Shown here: piece after piece, positions 42,331-50,354 of the stretch
How the letters are laid out: each line of letters starts with the position of its first letter
Position numbering within the stretch: position 1 is the stretch's first letter
DNA from: Dactylosporangium sp040605635
GTDB taxonomy: Bacteria; Actinomycetota; Actinomycetes; Mycobacteriales; Micromonosporaceae
Assembly: GCF_040605635.1 (NCBI RefSeq)
Contig: NZ_JBEXDG010000058.1
Coordinates: 8,811-72,810, forward strand
Length of the DNA: 64,000 nucleotides
Reading direction: 5' to 3'
Program-made: the position numbers and the translations under genes
The notes under the pieces: generated by a model
What the model was told of the DNA's origin: nothing
The model's input: only the letters and a program-made list of their open reading frames with translations
Databases searched by the model: none

Positions 42331-42338
42331 TATATACG
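42331..42338. promoter_or_regulatory. GTATATAC palindrome upstream of vapBC
   Basis: An 8-bp perfect palindrome with a nearby ATATAT (42310-42314) forms a short A/T-rich promoter 34-41 bp upstream of vapB, in otherwise GC-rich DNA. A likely VapBC binding site. Confidence 0.45.
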
Positions 42339-42342
42339 TTTG

Positions 42343-42715
42343 ATCGGCGCTCAACGAGTACTCGGGCGACTGCTGGTCAACGAGACGACCCTGCTGCCGA
42401 TCCTTGTTCCGCTCGCACCCGCCGCCACCGCGCTGTCCCGTGCCGCCGACCGCATCGCCGCGATCATGGCTGCGTACGGCACTGACAACGAGCTGGTCGC
42501 TGCCGAGGTCGAAACATATGAGCAGCCGACGGATCGCCCCGACCGCCAACCGCAGCGTCGTCGGGATCATGACCGAGTTCACGGTCCTCGCCGAACGCTG
42601 CAGGGGACGGGAGCTCGACGACCTGGAGGCATGGCTGGCCGCCATGCCGTGCAGCCCGCTGTACCGCACCCACACCACTCCGAAGAACGCCTTGCGGCAC
42701 CGCCTGGCTCGGTGA
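42343..42715 (+). pseudogene. DUF6933-like gene, truncated and frameshifted (copy 3)
   Basis: Starts abruptly at LLVNETTLLPILVPLAPAAT and continues through RAADRIAAIMAAYGTDNELV. An extra base in GTCGAAACATATG (versus GTCGAACAGATG in copy 2) at about 42,513 then changes frame, and the end NRSVVGIMTEF...KNALRHRLAR is read in another frame. It is closely related to copies 1 and 2 and is dead. Confidence 0.7.
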
Positions 42716-42780
42716 GCGCTCAGGCGCGGCAGCAATAGGACTCGTCCGCGGGTGAAACGGCATCAACCGTCTGCTCGCGT

Positions 42781-42855
42781 CACGCCGAACTGCTGGCGAA
42801 TGTCAGTCAGTTGAGCGCCGCCTCCTCAGGCCAGCATCTGCTCTCACATCTGAGC
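42781..42855 (-). pseudogene. HigA-like antitoxin fragment
   Basis: The minus strand matches the HigA-like pseudogene at 46348-46680 over ~70 bp (EQMLA...QLTDIRQQFGVT), with two in-frame TGA codons. It lies just beyond DUF6933-like copy 3. Nothing else is seen between 42,716 and 42,913. Confidence 0.5.
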
Positions 42856-42913
42856 AAGCTGCCCCTGGTGTTCGACGTTACGTGGCCGTGCGTTTCATGG
42901 CACAGTTCGCCCC

Positions 42914-43540
42914 ATGGATCCAATCTCCATCACCTACCAGCGCCGGTACGGCGGCGTCTGGGCCGTGTTTCTGTCCACCGGTGACGAGCTGACGGTCGAA
43001 GCCGGCCACGACGAAGCGGGCCTGGCCGAGGCTCGCGCTGCGGCTCGACGGCACATCGGCGACGCCGTGATCGCCGTGGAGCGGGTGGACACCACCACCG
43101 GCAGCATCGAATGGCAGGGGCTCCGATTCGAACCGCTCGCCACCACCTTCGGCATCACCGCACCGACACCAGCCCAGTCCGACCAGATCACCGCTTGCTG
43201 GGAGCACTACCAGGCTCAACTGCCGCCTGACATGAAGGTCGAGCTGTACAGCAACCGGATCCGCATCGAACCGGGTGCGTTCGGCGAGCGCGCGGAGCTG
43301 ATCAACGCTGTCGGCGGGTACCTTGCAGACGCTGTTCCCGACGGCCAGGACCTTTTGGTGGCGCCGCAGGTCCGAGGAGCAGATCATGCACGGGAGCAGT
43401 TCCGCCGCGCCTGCGCCGTTGCCGTACCGGACGGGTTCGTCAGAGTCGCGCAGGAAGCCACCGGATTCGAGGACGAAGGCTGGATAGGCACGATCTACCT
43501 CGTCCTCAAAGACCGCTGGGACATCGACCGACCGTTCTAG
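42914..43540 (+). CDS. Unrecognised conserved-looking protein
   Basis: 208 aa from ATG 42914: MDPISITYQRRYGGVWAVFL, an N-terminal beta-rich half, then PPDMKVELYSNRIRIEPGAF and YLADAVPDGQDLLVAPQ, ending with GWIGTIYLVLKDRWDIDRPF. Cytoplasmic, with no catalytic motif and no partner gene. Coding character is good across its length. The gene stands alone between pseudogene debris and the Fic module. Confidence 0.55.
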   Translation: MDPISITYQRRYGGVWAVFLSTGDELTVEAGHDEAGLAEARAAARRHIGDAVIAVERVDTTTGSIEWQGLRFEPLATTFGITAPTPAQSDQITACWEHYQAQLPPDMKVELYSNRIRIEPGAFGERAELINAVGGYLADAVPDGQDLLVAPQVRGADHAREQFRRACAVAVPDGFVRVAQEATGFEDEGWIGTIYLVLKDRWDIDRPF

Positions 43541-43648
43541 ACACCGCGAACTCCGGTGAGGATTCACGCCTTCGCCAGCCCTCGACCGACCTGCGCCGCG
43601 TCCGACGCCCTGAACGGCCTCCTTTGCGACGCCACCGACCCGAGCGGA

Positions 43649-44221
43649 TCACCGGCTCACGAGCGAGTCGAGCATCTCCTGCAGCAGGGTGTTGTCACCC
43701 CGAAGCGACGCCATCGATGCTTCGGCGTTGCGTTGCGGGTCAAGGCCCGACCAGTCGATCGGCCAGCCGGCCTCTCGACTCAACTGGCGGAAGAAGGCTC
43801 GCTGCGCCCGGCCGTTTCCCTCTCGGAACGGGTGGATCGCATTCACCTCGGCGAAGTAGTGCGTCAGCCGAGCGATGAAGTCTTCCCTCAACAGGTTCCG
43901 CAGGAAGCGCTCCTTCCCCAACGCGTTGAACACCTCGCCCGAGTACGCCTCGATATGCTGCGGCAGGCAGAAGGGATCGCTCTTGGTGATGCCCACGGTT
44001 CGAATCTCACCCGCCCACGGGTACAGATCACCGAAGATCTCGGCGTGGAACAGGCGCAGGTGGACGAGATCGTAGCCGCCGGGCAAGATCCGGGTGCCAA
44101 GGTCCGCCAGCGCCGCTGCGGTCAGGTCGGCCTCCACAACGCGGAGACGGTCCGGGTCGGTGATACCGAACCGATTGCGGAGCACCCCGGAGGCTGGGTC
44201 GCTGTACGGGTCGACGGTCAT
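43649..44221 (-). CDS. Fic-family AMPylase toxin
   Basis: 190 aa. The Fic active-site motif HPFREGNGRAQR (130-141; HPFx[D/E]GNGRxxR) is complete, with LFHAEIFGDLYPWAGEIRTV (58-77) forming the target-binding flap. Fic enzymes transfer AMP to Ser, Thr or Tyr hydroxyls on target proteins. It starts at ATG 44221, overlapping the antitoxin stop (44218). No inhibitory (S/T)xxxE(G/N) helix is seen within this protein. Confidence 0.87.
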   Translation of the reverse strand: MTVDPYSDPASGVLRNRFGITDPDRLRVVEADLTAAALADLGTRILPGGYDLVHLRLFHAEIFGDLYPWAGEIRTVGITKSDPFCLPQHIEAYSGEVFNALGKERFLRNLLREDFIARLTHYFAEVNAIHPFREGNGRAQRAFFRQLSREAGWPIDWSGLDPQRNAEASMASLRGDNTLLQEMLDSLVSR

Positions 44222-44532
44222 GAGGTGTGGAGCTGCCGAACCAGCTCTCGCATCTGGGTCGTACTGAGTTCACCGCGAGCCCAGCGCTCCATGATCGTCT
44301 CGGCGGCCGAGCTGATCGTGAGCCCTTCGGCTCGCACGGAGGCGGCGGCTTGCGCCACAGACTGATTCCGTTCGGCGGTCAGCTCGTCGAAGACCTCAAC
44401 GGAAACCATGATCGCCTCAGTCTTCCGGTGCGACCCCACACCGACCGGCGTACGGTCGCCCTTGCGGAAGCGCTCGAGGACCGTTGGCAGCTGCTCGCGA
44501 GCTTCTCGAACGGAAAGCGTCTCAATCAACAT
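44218..44532 (-). CDS. Phd/YefM-like antitoxin of the Fic toxin
   Basis: 104 aa from ATG 44532. MLIETLSVREAREQLPTVLE and TEAIMVSVEVFDELTAERN match the Phd/YefM DNA-binding fold. The tail contains ISSAAETIMERWARGELSTT, where SxxxET approaches the Fic-inhibitory SxxxE(G/N) pattern. It overlaps the toxin gene by 4 bp, so they are translationally coupled. Confidence 0.8.
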   Translation of the reverse strand: MLIETLSVREAREQLPTVLERFRKGDRTPVGVGSHRKTEAIMVSVEVFDELTAERNQSVAQAAASVRAEGLTISSAAETIMERWARGELSTTQMRELVRQLHTS

Positions 44533-44546
44533 GGCTAAAGTGTACC

Positions 44547-44746
44547 CGATTGTGTACACATTTAAGGCATGGCTCCGCCGTGCACAGCGTCAGTCGCTGG
44601 GAGTACCGGATACCCGCCATGAGCTGTCCCGCTATGAGCGCAGGCTCAGGCTGCCGCGACGCCCACCGCTGGAAGCTCTCGCGAACCGCCTCGACCTGCC
44701 GCTCCCGGAGGTCGAACGCGCCAGCGCAGAACGGCTGCGGCGCTGA
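44547..44746 (+). pseudogene. Degenerate XRE helix-turn-helix gene
   Basis: FKAWLRRAQRQSLGVPDTRH then ELSRYERRLRLPRRPPLEAL and ANRLDLPLPEVERASAERLR follow the XRE pattern of recognition helix and linker, but the first helices are shortened (QSLGVPDTRHELS replaces the usual ~20 residues). It has no proper start of its own. 44,747-44,873 holds nothing recognisable. Confidence 0.4.
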
Positions 44747-44873
44747 CACGACGGCGTGGTGCTGCTCGCCCGAAAGGCCGGACCATGGCCCGACCTGGGG
44801 GCGTCCAGCGAAACGCAATAGCACTGCAAATAAAGCGATCCATGGTCCGCAGCAGCCGAGTGTGGCCTCCGCT

Positions 44874-45821
44874 CTAACGACGCAGCCTATACCGGCCCCG
44901 ACCGACATTTTCGAAGTCGTCGAAGGTCGTCGCGTGATGATCGGGTGCATTCGCGCACATGCGCGACACAACGTGAGTCCGGATCGTCGATTCGGCGTAC
45001 CGGCTGCCGCGCTGGCGCATCTCGGCCAGGACGTCGCTCAGGTCGAACTCCGCACGTCCGGATCGTCGCAGGATGTCAGCAACGGCGAGGAGGATCTCGT
45101 CGCGTGCGGTCAGCGCGCCGGTCGTCGACACGACCCGCGGTACGACGGCGGCCACCGGGGTCGGCCGGCCCGGTTCGCGAACAGAAAGTGTGAGGTACCG
45201 CAGTTCTACAACCCGGCCATCGTCGGCCGCGACGTTGGCGAAGTGGTGCCAGGCGCAGGTATAGCTGCCGGTAAGGGTCAGTGGCACATCACGCTTGTGG
45301 GTGGTCCCGGCGCCCGCTGTGGGCGACCACTCGTGCGCGCCGTTAAGCGTGCGGCCCTCATGGATGCGGAACGCCGCATCGATCGTTGTGTTCCTCATAC
45401 CCGGCCGCCAGTAGGCTGAATCGTTGGTGAGCGTGAGACCAACACCTTCGTCGGCGTACCCGTCGGCGAGGAGCCGTTCAAGGCGGACCAGGTCCTTGAC
45501 GACGTCATGCCGAGCGATGTCGTGGGCGCCCTGGTTGGGCAGGTCGAAACGGTCCACGCCGAGCGTGCCACCGAACGCTGCGACGAGATACTTCATCTCG
45601 ATTGCGATGCGTCGTTGCGCAAGGTGTACGAGCAGGTCGAGGTGGATGCCCCTGTTCGGGCGCGGTTCCAGGCGCAGTTCAGCGTGCGGGTAGCGCTGCT
45701 GGATGGACCAGGCAAGGGCGAACTGGAAGTCCCGTTCCGAGTGGAAGAGCGGCCGCCGCCGCGCGAGGTCAACCATCACCGCAGAAATGTCCACGCCGTC
45801 GATGCTGGATGCTTCGGTCAA
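44874..45821 (-). CDS. PD-(D/E)XK nuclease-like protein with C-terminal winged-helix domain
   Basis: 315 aa from TTG 45821, with GTG 45779 or ATG 45776 as alternatives. Restriction-endonuclease-like core: FHSERDFQFALAW (Glu 29), HLDLLVH (Asp 62), IAIEMKYLV (Glu 75, Lys 77), the classic E...D...ExK order. The C-terminal ~80 residues (EILLAVADILRRSGRAEFDL, MRQRGSRYAESTIRTHVVSR) form a helix-turn-helix-like domain. No methyltransferase is adjacent. It is plausibly a stand-alone nuclease acting on foreign DNA; substrate unknown. Confidence 0.65.
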   Translation of the reverse strand: MTEASSIDGVDISAVMVDLARRRPLFHSERDFQFALAWSIQQRYPHAELRLEPRPNRGIHLDLLVHLAQRRIAIEMKYLVAAFGGTLGVDRFDLPNQGAHDIARHDVVKDLVRLERLLADGYADEGVGLTLTNDSAYWRPGMRNTTIDAAFRIHEGRTLNGAHEWSPTAGAGTTHKRDVPLTLTGSYTCAWHHFANVAADDGRVVELRYLTLSVREPGRPTPVAAVVPRVVSTTGALTARDEILLAVADILRRSGRAEFDLSDVLAEMRQRGSRYAESTIRTHVVSRMCANAPDHHATTFDDFENVGRGRYRLRR

Positions 45822-45882
45822 CGACCGTTACCGCCGATCGGGTGATATCCAGACACGAAGTGGTTGCACGGCAGAAGCCGGG

Positions 45883-46137
45883 TCACCCACCAATCCCGAA
45901 TTCGGCGGCGATCCGAGCGTTCGTCGAAGGTGAGTCCCAGTCGCCGCTGAGATCGACCTGTCCTGCGAGCGACCCGAGCGCAGCACGGTCGGTCCGACCC
46001 GCCGCGGGAAGGCGTTCCTCGGCGAGGTGGAAGGCGCTGACCCACGCTTCGGTTCGGACCCGCTCAGCGGCCAGCGCGTCGATGCCTCCATCGTCGAGCT
46101 CGGCGCGGATGTCGTCCCAGTCGTGGAACTCAGTCAT
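45883..46137 (-). CDS. XRE-antitoxin-like protein with lost middle
   Basis: 84 aa from ATG 46137 (AGGAAGGA upstream): MTEFHDWDDIRAELDDGGID, ALAAERVRTEAWVSAFHLAE, then a stretch that does not form a helix-turn-helix (GRTDRAALGSLAGQVDLSGD) and an end ARIAAEFGIGG that recalls the usual C terminus. It looks like an antitoxin whose DNA-binding centre has been deleted. A damaged relative lies at 33915-34019. 46,138-46,347 holds nothing recognisable. Confidence 0.45.
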   Translation of the reverse strand: MTEFHDWDDIRAELDDGGIDALAAERVRTEAWVSAFHLAEERLPAAGRTDRAALGSLAGQVDLSGDWDSPSTNARIAAEFGIGG

Positions 46138-46347
46138 GCGTCCTTCCTCCTCTTGCATGTGAACTCCATCGAGCTCACCCCAGACGGCCTCACCTACACC
46201 TACCGGCAGCTGACCGTCTTCACCGCCCCAGGGGTGACGGTTCACGGCACAACCAGGCGACGGGTGATTCCGGCGCGCGTGCTCGGCCACTGGCAAAGTG
46301 AGCCGACTGCTCCAGCCTGCCAATGCCACCCTGAGCGGACGTCGTTC

Positions 46348-46680
46348 TCAGACCACGTTGAGCTGGATATTGCCGATGCGGGCGACGATATCGAGCTGGC
46401 CGCCGAGCCCGACCACACAGGCTCGAAGCGTCTCCAGGCCGACGGCGTCGCCGTTCTCGATCTGGCTGATGCGCGCCTACGTCAGCCCGGTCGCTTCAGC
46501 GAGTTGGGCCTACGTCATCCCGAGCTGTTTACGGATCTCAGCCAGTTGAGCACCGCTGACCGAGGCCAGCATCTGCTCTCGCATCTGCTGGCGGCGAGCA
46601 ACCCGCTCGGCGCTGTCCCAAGTCGGGTCTGCGGCGCGCGCCTTGGCCTTGACGTCCCGCCAGTTCGAAGCCTCGGTCAC
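46348..46680 (-). pseudogene. HigA-like antitoxin with two in-frame amber codons
   Basis: GTG 46680 overlaps the toxin stop. The frame reads VTEASNWRDVKAKARAADPT up to KQLGMT, then TAG (46512-46510), AQLAEATGLT, TAG (46479-46477), ARISQIENGDAVGLETLRAC, and on to a TGA at 46348. With Gln at both TAG positions it would be a complete XRE antitoxin (MTQAQLAEATGLTQARIS). Both changes are CAG to TAG in the identical 8-mer ACGCAGGC. Otherwise the frame is undamaged over 110 codons. Confidence 0.75.
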
Positions 46681-47090
46681 AACTGACCCTCCTCTTTCAG
46701 CGCCGCGAGATGGTCGGCGTACCGAGTGCCCGCAAGTTGGATCGCGTTGCGATACCACGCTTGCCACTGCCCGGTCTTGTCTCCTGCCACCAGGAAGATC
46801 GCCTCGCGCGCCGGATCAAACGCGAAGATCATCCTAACCTCGGAGCTGCCGCTGGAGCCCGGTCGTAGCTCCTTCATGTTCTGATACAGGCTGCCCTTGA
46901 GCCGATTGTCGACCAGTGGCCTACCGAGCGCCGGCCCTTGCTCGGTCAGAACGTCGATCGCCTCGGCGACGAAGTCGGCGGAAGGGCCTGCCCGGTCTGT
47001 CGCAGGAACTCGATGAGTGCTCGGCGAAGCGAGCCACCGAGGGTCAACGCAAACCAATCGGGCATAACGGACGGACCCCGCCCATCGCAA
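46677..47090 (-). CDS. HigB/RelE-like (Gp49) toxin, 5' end doubtful
   Basis: The last ~100 residues are clearly HigB/Gp49-like: FVAEAIDVLTEQGPALGRPL, YQNMKELRPGSSGSSEVRMI, FAFDPAREAIFLVAGDKTGQ and WYRNAIQLAG. The first ~35 (RVPATDRAG and before) do not fit the family, and the expected N-terminal strand appears shifted or replaced, so the toxin may be inactive. Toxin first, antitoxin second (GTGA overlap) is the usual higBA order. The partner antitoxin is a pseudogene. Confidence 0.6.
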   Translation of the reverse strand: MRWAGSVRYARLVCVDPRWLASPSTHRVPATDRAGPSADFVAEAIDVLTEQGPALGRPLVDNRLKGSLYQNMKELRPGSSGSSEVRMIFAFDPAREAIFLVAGDKTGQWQAWYRNAIQLAGTRYADHLAALKEEGQL

Positions 47091-47202
47091 ACGCCGGTTG
47101 TGTGATCGGGCCCCGCTCCCACCAGCCCGAACGAAGCCAGGTCACGCCGGGGCGGGATATGCCGACGCAGGTCAGCGTGGGCGTCGGTACACTGTGCTCC
47201 GC

Positions 47203-47278
47203 GCCCTCGTAGCTCAGGGGATAGAGCATCGGTTTCCTAAACCGTGTGTCGCAGGTTCGAATCCTGCCGGGGGCACCA
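47203..47278 (+). tRNA. tRNA-Arg (anticodon CCT)
   Basis: Acceptor stem GCCCTCG pairs with CGGGGGC, the D arm contains AGCTCAGGGGATAGAG, and the anticodon loop TTCCTAA gives CCT. The variable loop is short, the T arm has GCAGG-TTCGAAT-CCTGC, and CCA is encoded. From base 47234 the sequence belongs to the 45-bp att repeat, so the 3' part is supplied by the integrated element and the gene stays functional. Confidence 0.95.
47234..47278 (+). repeat. attL core (45 bp, 3' part of tRNA-Arg)
   Basis: Identical to 62060-62104 over 45 bases from TTCCTAAACC to GGGGGCACCA; the bases outside differ (T versus A on the left, G versus A on the right). It covers the anticodon loop to the CCA end, the usual target of AICE integrases. 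Confidence 0.93.
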
Positions 47279-47288
47279 GGTCAGACGC

Positions 47289-48449
47289 TTATTGCACGTC
47301 CTTCTTGATCTTGCGTGCCATTCGCGTGCCACTCGCCTTCCGCGCCACCTTGTCGAGATGCGCCGCGACCTCAGCATCTTTGCCGCCGAGCGGACGGGCG
47401 TAATGCCTGGTCGTGACGCTGGCGTCGGCGTGGCCAAGCCGAGCGGCGGCAACCAGGATGCCGTGCGAGTCGGACACCCAGGACGCGTGCGTGGCCCTCA
47501 GGTCGTGCGGCTTCACGCCGTCGAGGCCAGCCGCCTTGACCGCCTCGCGGAACCGGGTGCGGAAGCCGTAGTAGCTCTGCTGTCGCTCGCTCGTGTGCTT
47601 CTGCCGACCGCCGAACAGGAACACGTCCTCACCCTTGGGCAAGTTGCCGAGCAGTTCCGTCACCGCGTCGACCACGAACGCGGGCAGGATCAGCTCCCGC
47701 TGTTGATGGTTCTTCGGTGTACCGACCACCGAGCCGCCGCGGACCTGCGACACCGCCTCGGCGACGATGAGCCGGCGGCCCGGCACGTCGAACGATCGGC
47801 GACGCAGCGGCAGCGCCTCACCGATCCGCAGTCCGGCGTACGCGAGCAGCAGCACCAGGACCCGATCGGGCAGCTCGCACTTTGCCGAAAGGCGGGCGAC
47901 GTCCGCAGGGGTGAGGACATTCGGCTTGGCATGCGGCAGACGAGGAAGGCCAGCGACGCGCCCACCCCGGCACGGAGTCACCGGGATCATGCCGTTGTCG
48001 ACGGCCGAGGCCATGATCTGCGACAGGAGCCGGTACGCCTGCCGGACCTGGGACGCGCTCACGGTCTCGGCGAGCGTGCCGACCCACCGCGTCACTGCGA
48101 GCGGACGGAGCGCACCGATCTTCACCTTCCCGAGGTGCGGCTTGATCAGCCGGTCGAGGACCGAGCGGTACGTCTCCTGCGTCTTGACCTTCCAGCGCGA
48201 CTGCGACGCGGTGAACCACTGGTCGGCCCATTCCGAGATGGGCATCTTCGTCGCGAGAGGTGAGATCCAGCGGCCCGACGCGATATCGCCCTCTGTCACG
48301 CTGAGGTATCGCTCGGCGAGTGACTTGGTCGGGTACGTCTGCGGCGCGGGATGCATCTGGCCGTCCGGCCCGGAGTAGCGCGCTTGCCACTGCCCGGAAG
48401 GAAGTTGCCGAACGGCTCCGAACCTCCGGCGCTTCTTGTCACTCATCAC
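47289..48449 (-). CDS. int: AICE tyrosine integrase
   Basis: 386 aa. The N-terminal arm-binding region (QARYSGPDGQ) is followed by the core-binding domain (~65-170) and a catalytic domain with Arg 208 (AGLRIGEAL), His315-x-x-Arg318 (HDLRATH), His 340 (LGHAD) and the Tyr 350 nucleophile (TTRHYARPL), all present. It integrates and excises the element at tRNA-Arg. It overlaps xis by 4 bp. The last codons contain the GCGTGCCA repeat that also occurs near attR. Confidence 0.95.
   Translation of the reverse strand: MMSDKKRRRFGAVRQLPSGQWQARYSGPDGQMHPAPQTYPTKSLAERYLSVTEGDIASGRWISPLATKMPISEWADQWFTASQSRWKVKTQETYRSVLDRLIKPHLGKVKIGALRPLAVTRWVGTLAETVSASQVRQAYRLLSQIMASAVDNGMIPVTPCRGGRVAGLPRLPHAKPNVLTPADVARLSAKCELPDRVLVLLLAYAGLRIGEALPLRRRSFDVPGRRLIVAEAVSQVRGGSVVGTPKNHQQRELILPAFVVDAVTELLGNLPKGEDVFLFGGRQKHTSERQQSYYGFRTRFREAVKAAGLDGVKPHDLRATHASWVSDSHGILVAAARLGHADASVTTRHYARPLGGKDAEVAAHLDKVARKASGTRMARKIKKDVQ
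47313..47331 (+). repeat. Integrase arm-type repeat, left copy
   Basis: GCGTGCCATTCGCGTGCCA is two GCGTGCCA octamers 3 bp apart, 34 bp inside attL and within the int 3' end. The same 19 bp in the same orientation lies at 61933-61951 inside attR. AGGTCAGA beside attL (47278-47285) also recurs twice at 62015-62034. Confidence 0.6.
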
Positions 48450-48658
48450 GCCACCAATCCGTTGCTGTGCAGGCCCATGCGGATCGGCTCCACAGTGGAC
48501 TCATCGATGTAGACAGCGAGCGCATGCTCTTTGATCCGTACATGGGTGCCAGCTTTGACGTATTCGATCCGGCGTTCGGCGATCAGCCGGCGCACGAACC
48601 GTTCCGTCACTCCGAGCCGTTCGGCCACCTCTGCGACCTTCAACAGCCGGTCACTCAC
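48446..48658 (-). CDS. xis: AICE excisionase (MerR/HTH_17-type)
   Basis: 70 aa from GTG 48658: LLKVAEVAERLGVTERFVRR is the winged helix-turn-helix, then RRIEYVKAGTHVRIKEHAL. It directs the integrase to excision. It overlaps rep by 8 bp at its start and int by 4 bp at its end, making rep-xis-int one coupled operon. Confidence 0.88.
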   Translation of the reverse strand: MSDRLLKVAEVAERLGVTERFVRRLIAERRIEYVKAGTHVRIKEHALAVYIDESTVEPIRMGLHSNGLVA

Positions 48659-50354
48659 CGTTGCGTTCCTCCCCGTTGTCGCCGGATCTCTGCTGGTACT
48701 GCGCCGCCCGATCTCTGGCAGCGTTGATGGCGCTACGCCACTGCATGCGTTGCGCCAGCGCCCGTAGGAGGCGATGTCGCATCGGTGGCATGTCCGGGTC
48801 GTTCGGCTTCGCCAGCTCCCACGCGATCGAGGTCGGAGAACCGTCACCGGCTTCGGGCACCGGGACCTGGTCGATACCACCGGCCGCGCCGAGGAGGGCT
48901 TTGACCCAGGCGCGGGCGTCGTGGCGGTGGTCGGCGAGGGTCTTGCCGGACCAGTCGCGGGACACGAGGATGCGCCGACCGCCGATGCCGAGGGTGGAGC
49001 GCTGGTGGACGCGGCCCTTGCAGTTGCCGGGCCGGAGTTTGCCGTGCGCGTTCTTCGGCTGGATGCCGTAGAGCAGCCAGTTCGCGCATCGTTCCGAGCA
49101 CGGCGTGACCCGGAGTTCGTGCCAGAAGCGTTCGAGATGCGCCCGCTGCCGGTCGGTCGTCACGGTGTGGCAATCGGCTGCGGATTTGGTGATGTACTTC
49201 GTGATGTAGCCGACCGTCCGGTCTATGTCCTTGCTGTCGGCCGCGACCCCGCGAGCGTCGACGTGCTTGCCGAACCGGATCACGTGCGCCGGCTCGGCGT
49301 CCGGGTCGTCGTCGATGGCGTCGAGTGCCGCGTCCCACGTCTGGAGCGGGGCGCCGGTTTCCGAGTCGCACCACTCCTCCGCGTTGGCGTCCCATAGCGG
49401 CCTGCACGTCGGATCGCCGATCTTCGGCCACCACACCTGGTGGTACGTGGCCGCCGCAACCTCACGCAGGACAGTGCGGGGGATGGTGCCGCGGATCGCG
49501 AAGTGCGAGTGCGGCGCGAGACGACGCTGCGGCTCGACACAGCCCGCGTACTGGACGTTCCAGCCGACGCAGCGGCGCAGGTTCTGCCAGAACCGGTCGA
49601 GCAGCCGCGGGAACGTGATCGCGTCCCAGGCTGCGCGCCGGTAGTCGTAGCGGGACGGGTCGAGGGGTGAGCCGTCCTCCCGTACGGGACCGTACGAGTC
49701 GAGCGTCATCGTCAGCCACATCGACGGCCGGTGCTCGGTACCGTCCGGAGCGGTGTAGACGCGGCCGACCGTACGCGGCTGAACCTTCTGCCGGGGCAGG
49801 GCCGGGGCGTCCTGACGACGACGGGTCGAACGCTGCCGCTTCGGTTCCTCCGGCTTGTCGTGCGACGGGGCGACCGTGCCGCGCAGACCCTCCCCCGCGA
49901 TGGCCTCCTCCACCTCGCGGATCGCTTCGTCGACCTCGCCGACCTCATCCCACTTCGACTCCCGGACCGCCTGATCCCGGAAGTACTCGAGGTTCGCCCG
50001 CAGGCTGATCAGCGAGCGATGCTCCTCCGTCGCAGGCACGGGGGCGGGCGCCGGCTCGTCGACGCGGTGCCAGCCCTCGCGGATCTGCGTCTTCCGTAGC
50101 CGTCTCGCTCGTTTCGCGCACGGGACGCACTTGTCCTCGCGAGTAGCGCCGCACGGGATGTCGATGATTTCGGTCTGGCCGGTAGCGAGGTCGGTGCGGC
50201 GCAGGCCGACCGGACGGAGGCAGACGCCGTACTCGGTCGCCATGTCCTTCACGACGTCCGCGGCGAGGGGCATCAGCATGCGGGCGGCGCGTGATCCGGG
50301 GCGCGGGGCGGCTTCCGGTTCGGCTTCGAGGCCGGGCAGCGTGTCGACGGTCAT
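48651..50354 (-). CDS. RepSA-type rolling-circle replication initiator
   Basis: 567 aa. A Cys cluster near 68-79 (CGATREDKCVPC) precedes a linker. The HUH motif is APHSHFAIRG (280-289) and the catalytic tyrosines are in VGYITKYITK (Tyr 383 and 387), as in pSAM2 RepSA and actinophage-plasmid Rep proteins. It nicks the double-stranded origin and allows the excised circle to replicate. The start overlaps the upstream small gene (ATGA). Confidence 0.9.
   Translation of the reverse strand: MTVDTLPGLEAEPEAAPRPGSRAARMLMPLAADVVKDMATEYGVCLRPVGLRRTDLATGQTEIIDIPCGATREDKCVPCAKRARRLRKTQIREGWHRVDEPAPAPVPATEEHRSLISLRANLEYFRDQAVRESKWDEVGEVDEAIREVEEAIAGEGLRGTVAPSHDKPEEPKRQRSTRRRQDAPALPRQKVQPRTVGRVYTAPDGTEHRPSMWLTMTLDSYGPVREDGSPLDPSRYDYRRAAWDAITFPRLLDRFWQNLRRCVGWNVQYAGCVEPQRRLAPHSHFAIRGTIPRTVLREVAAATYHQVWWPKIGDPTCRPLWDANAEEWCDSETGAPLQTWDAALDAIDDDPDAEPAHVIRFGKHVDARGVAADSKDIDRTVGYITKYITKSAADCHTVTTDRQRAHLERFWHELRVTPCSERCANWLLYGIQPKNAHGKLRPGNCKGRVHQRSTLGIGGRRILVSRDWSGKTLADHRHDARAWVKALLGAAGGIDQVPVPEAGDGSPTSIAWELAKPNDPDMPPMRHRLLRALAQRMQWRSAINAARDRAAQYQQRSGDNGEERNGE

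Noticed and set aside
39771..46512. TAG recoded as glutamine in this organism
   Set aside because: Intact genes in the window end with TAG (for example at 1034, 3154 and the NLR gene at 26882), so TAG works as a normal stop. Local mutation explains the in-frame codons better.
47244..48263. Plus-strand frame opposite the integrase
   Set aside because: Shadow of int; catalytic residues and att context show the minus strand is coding.
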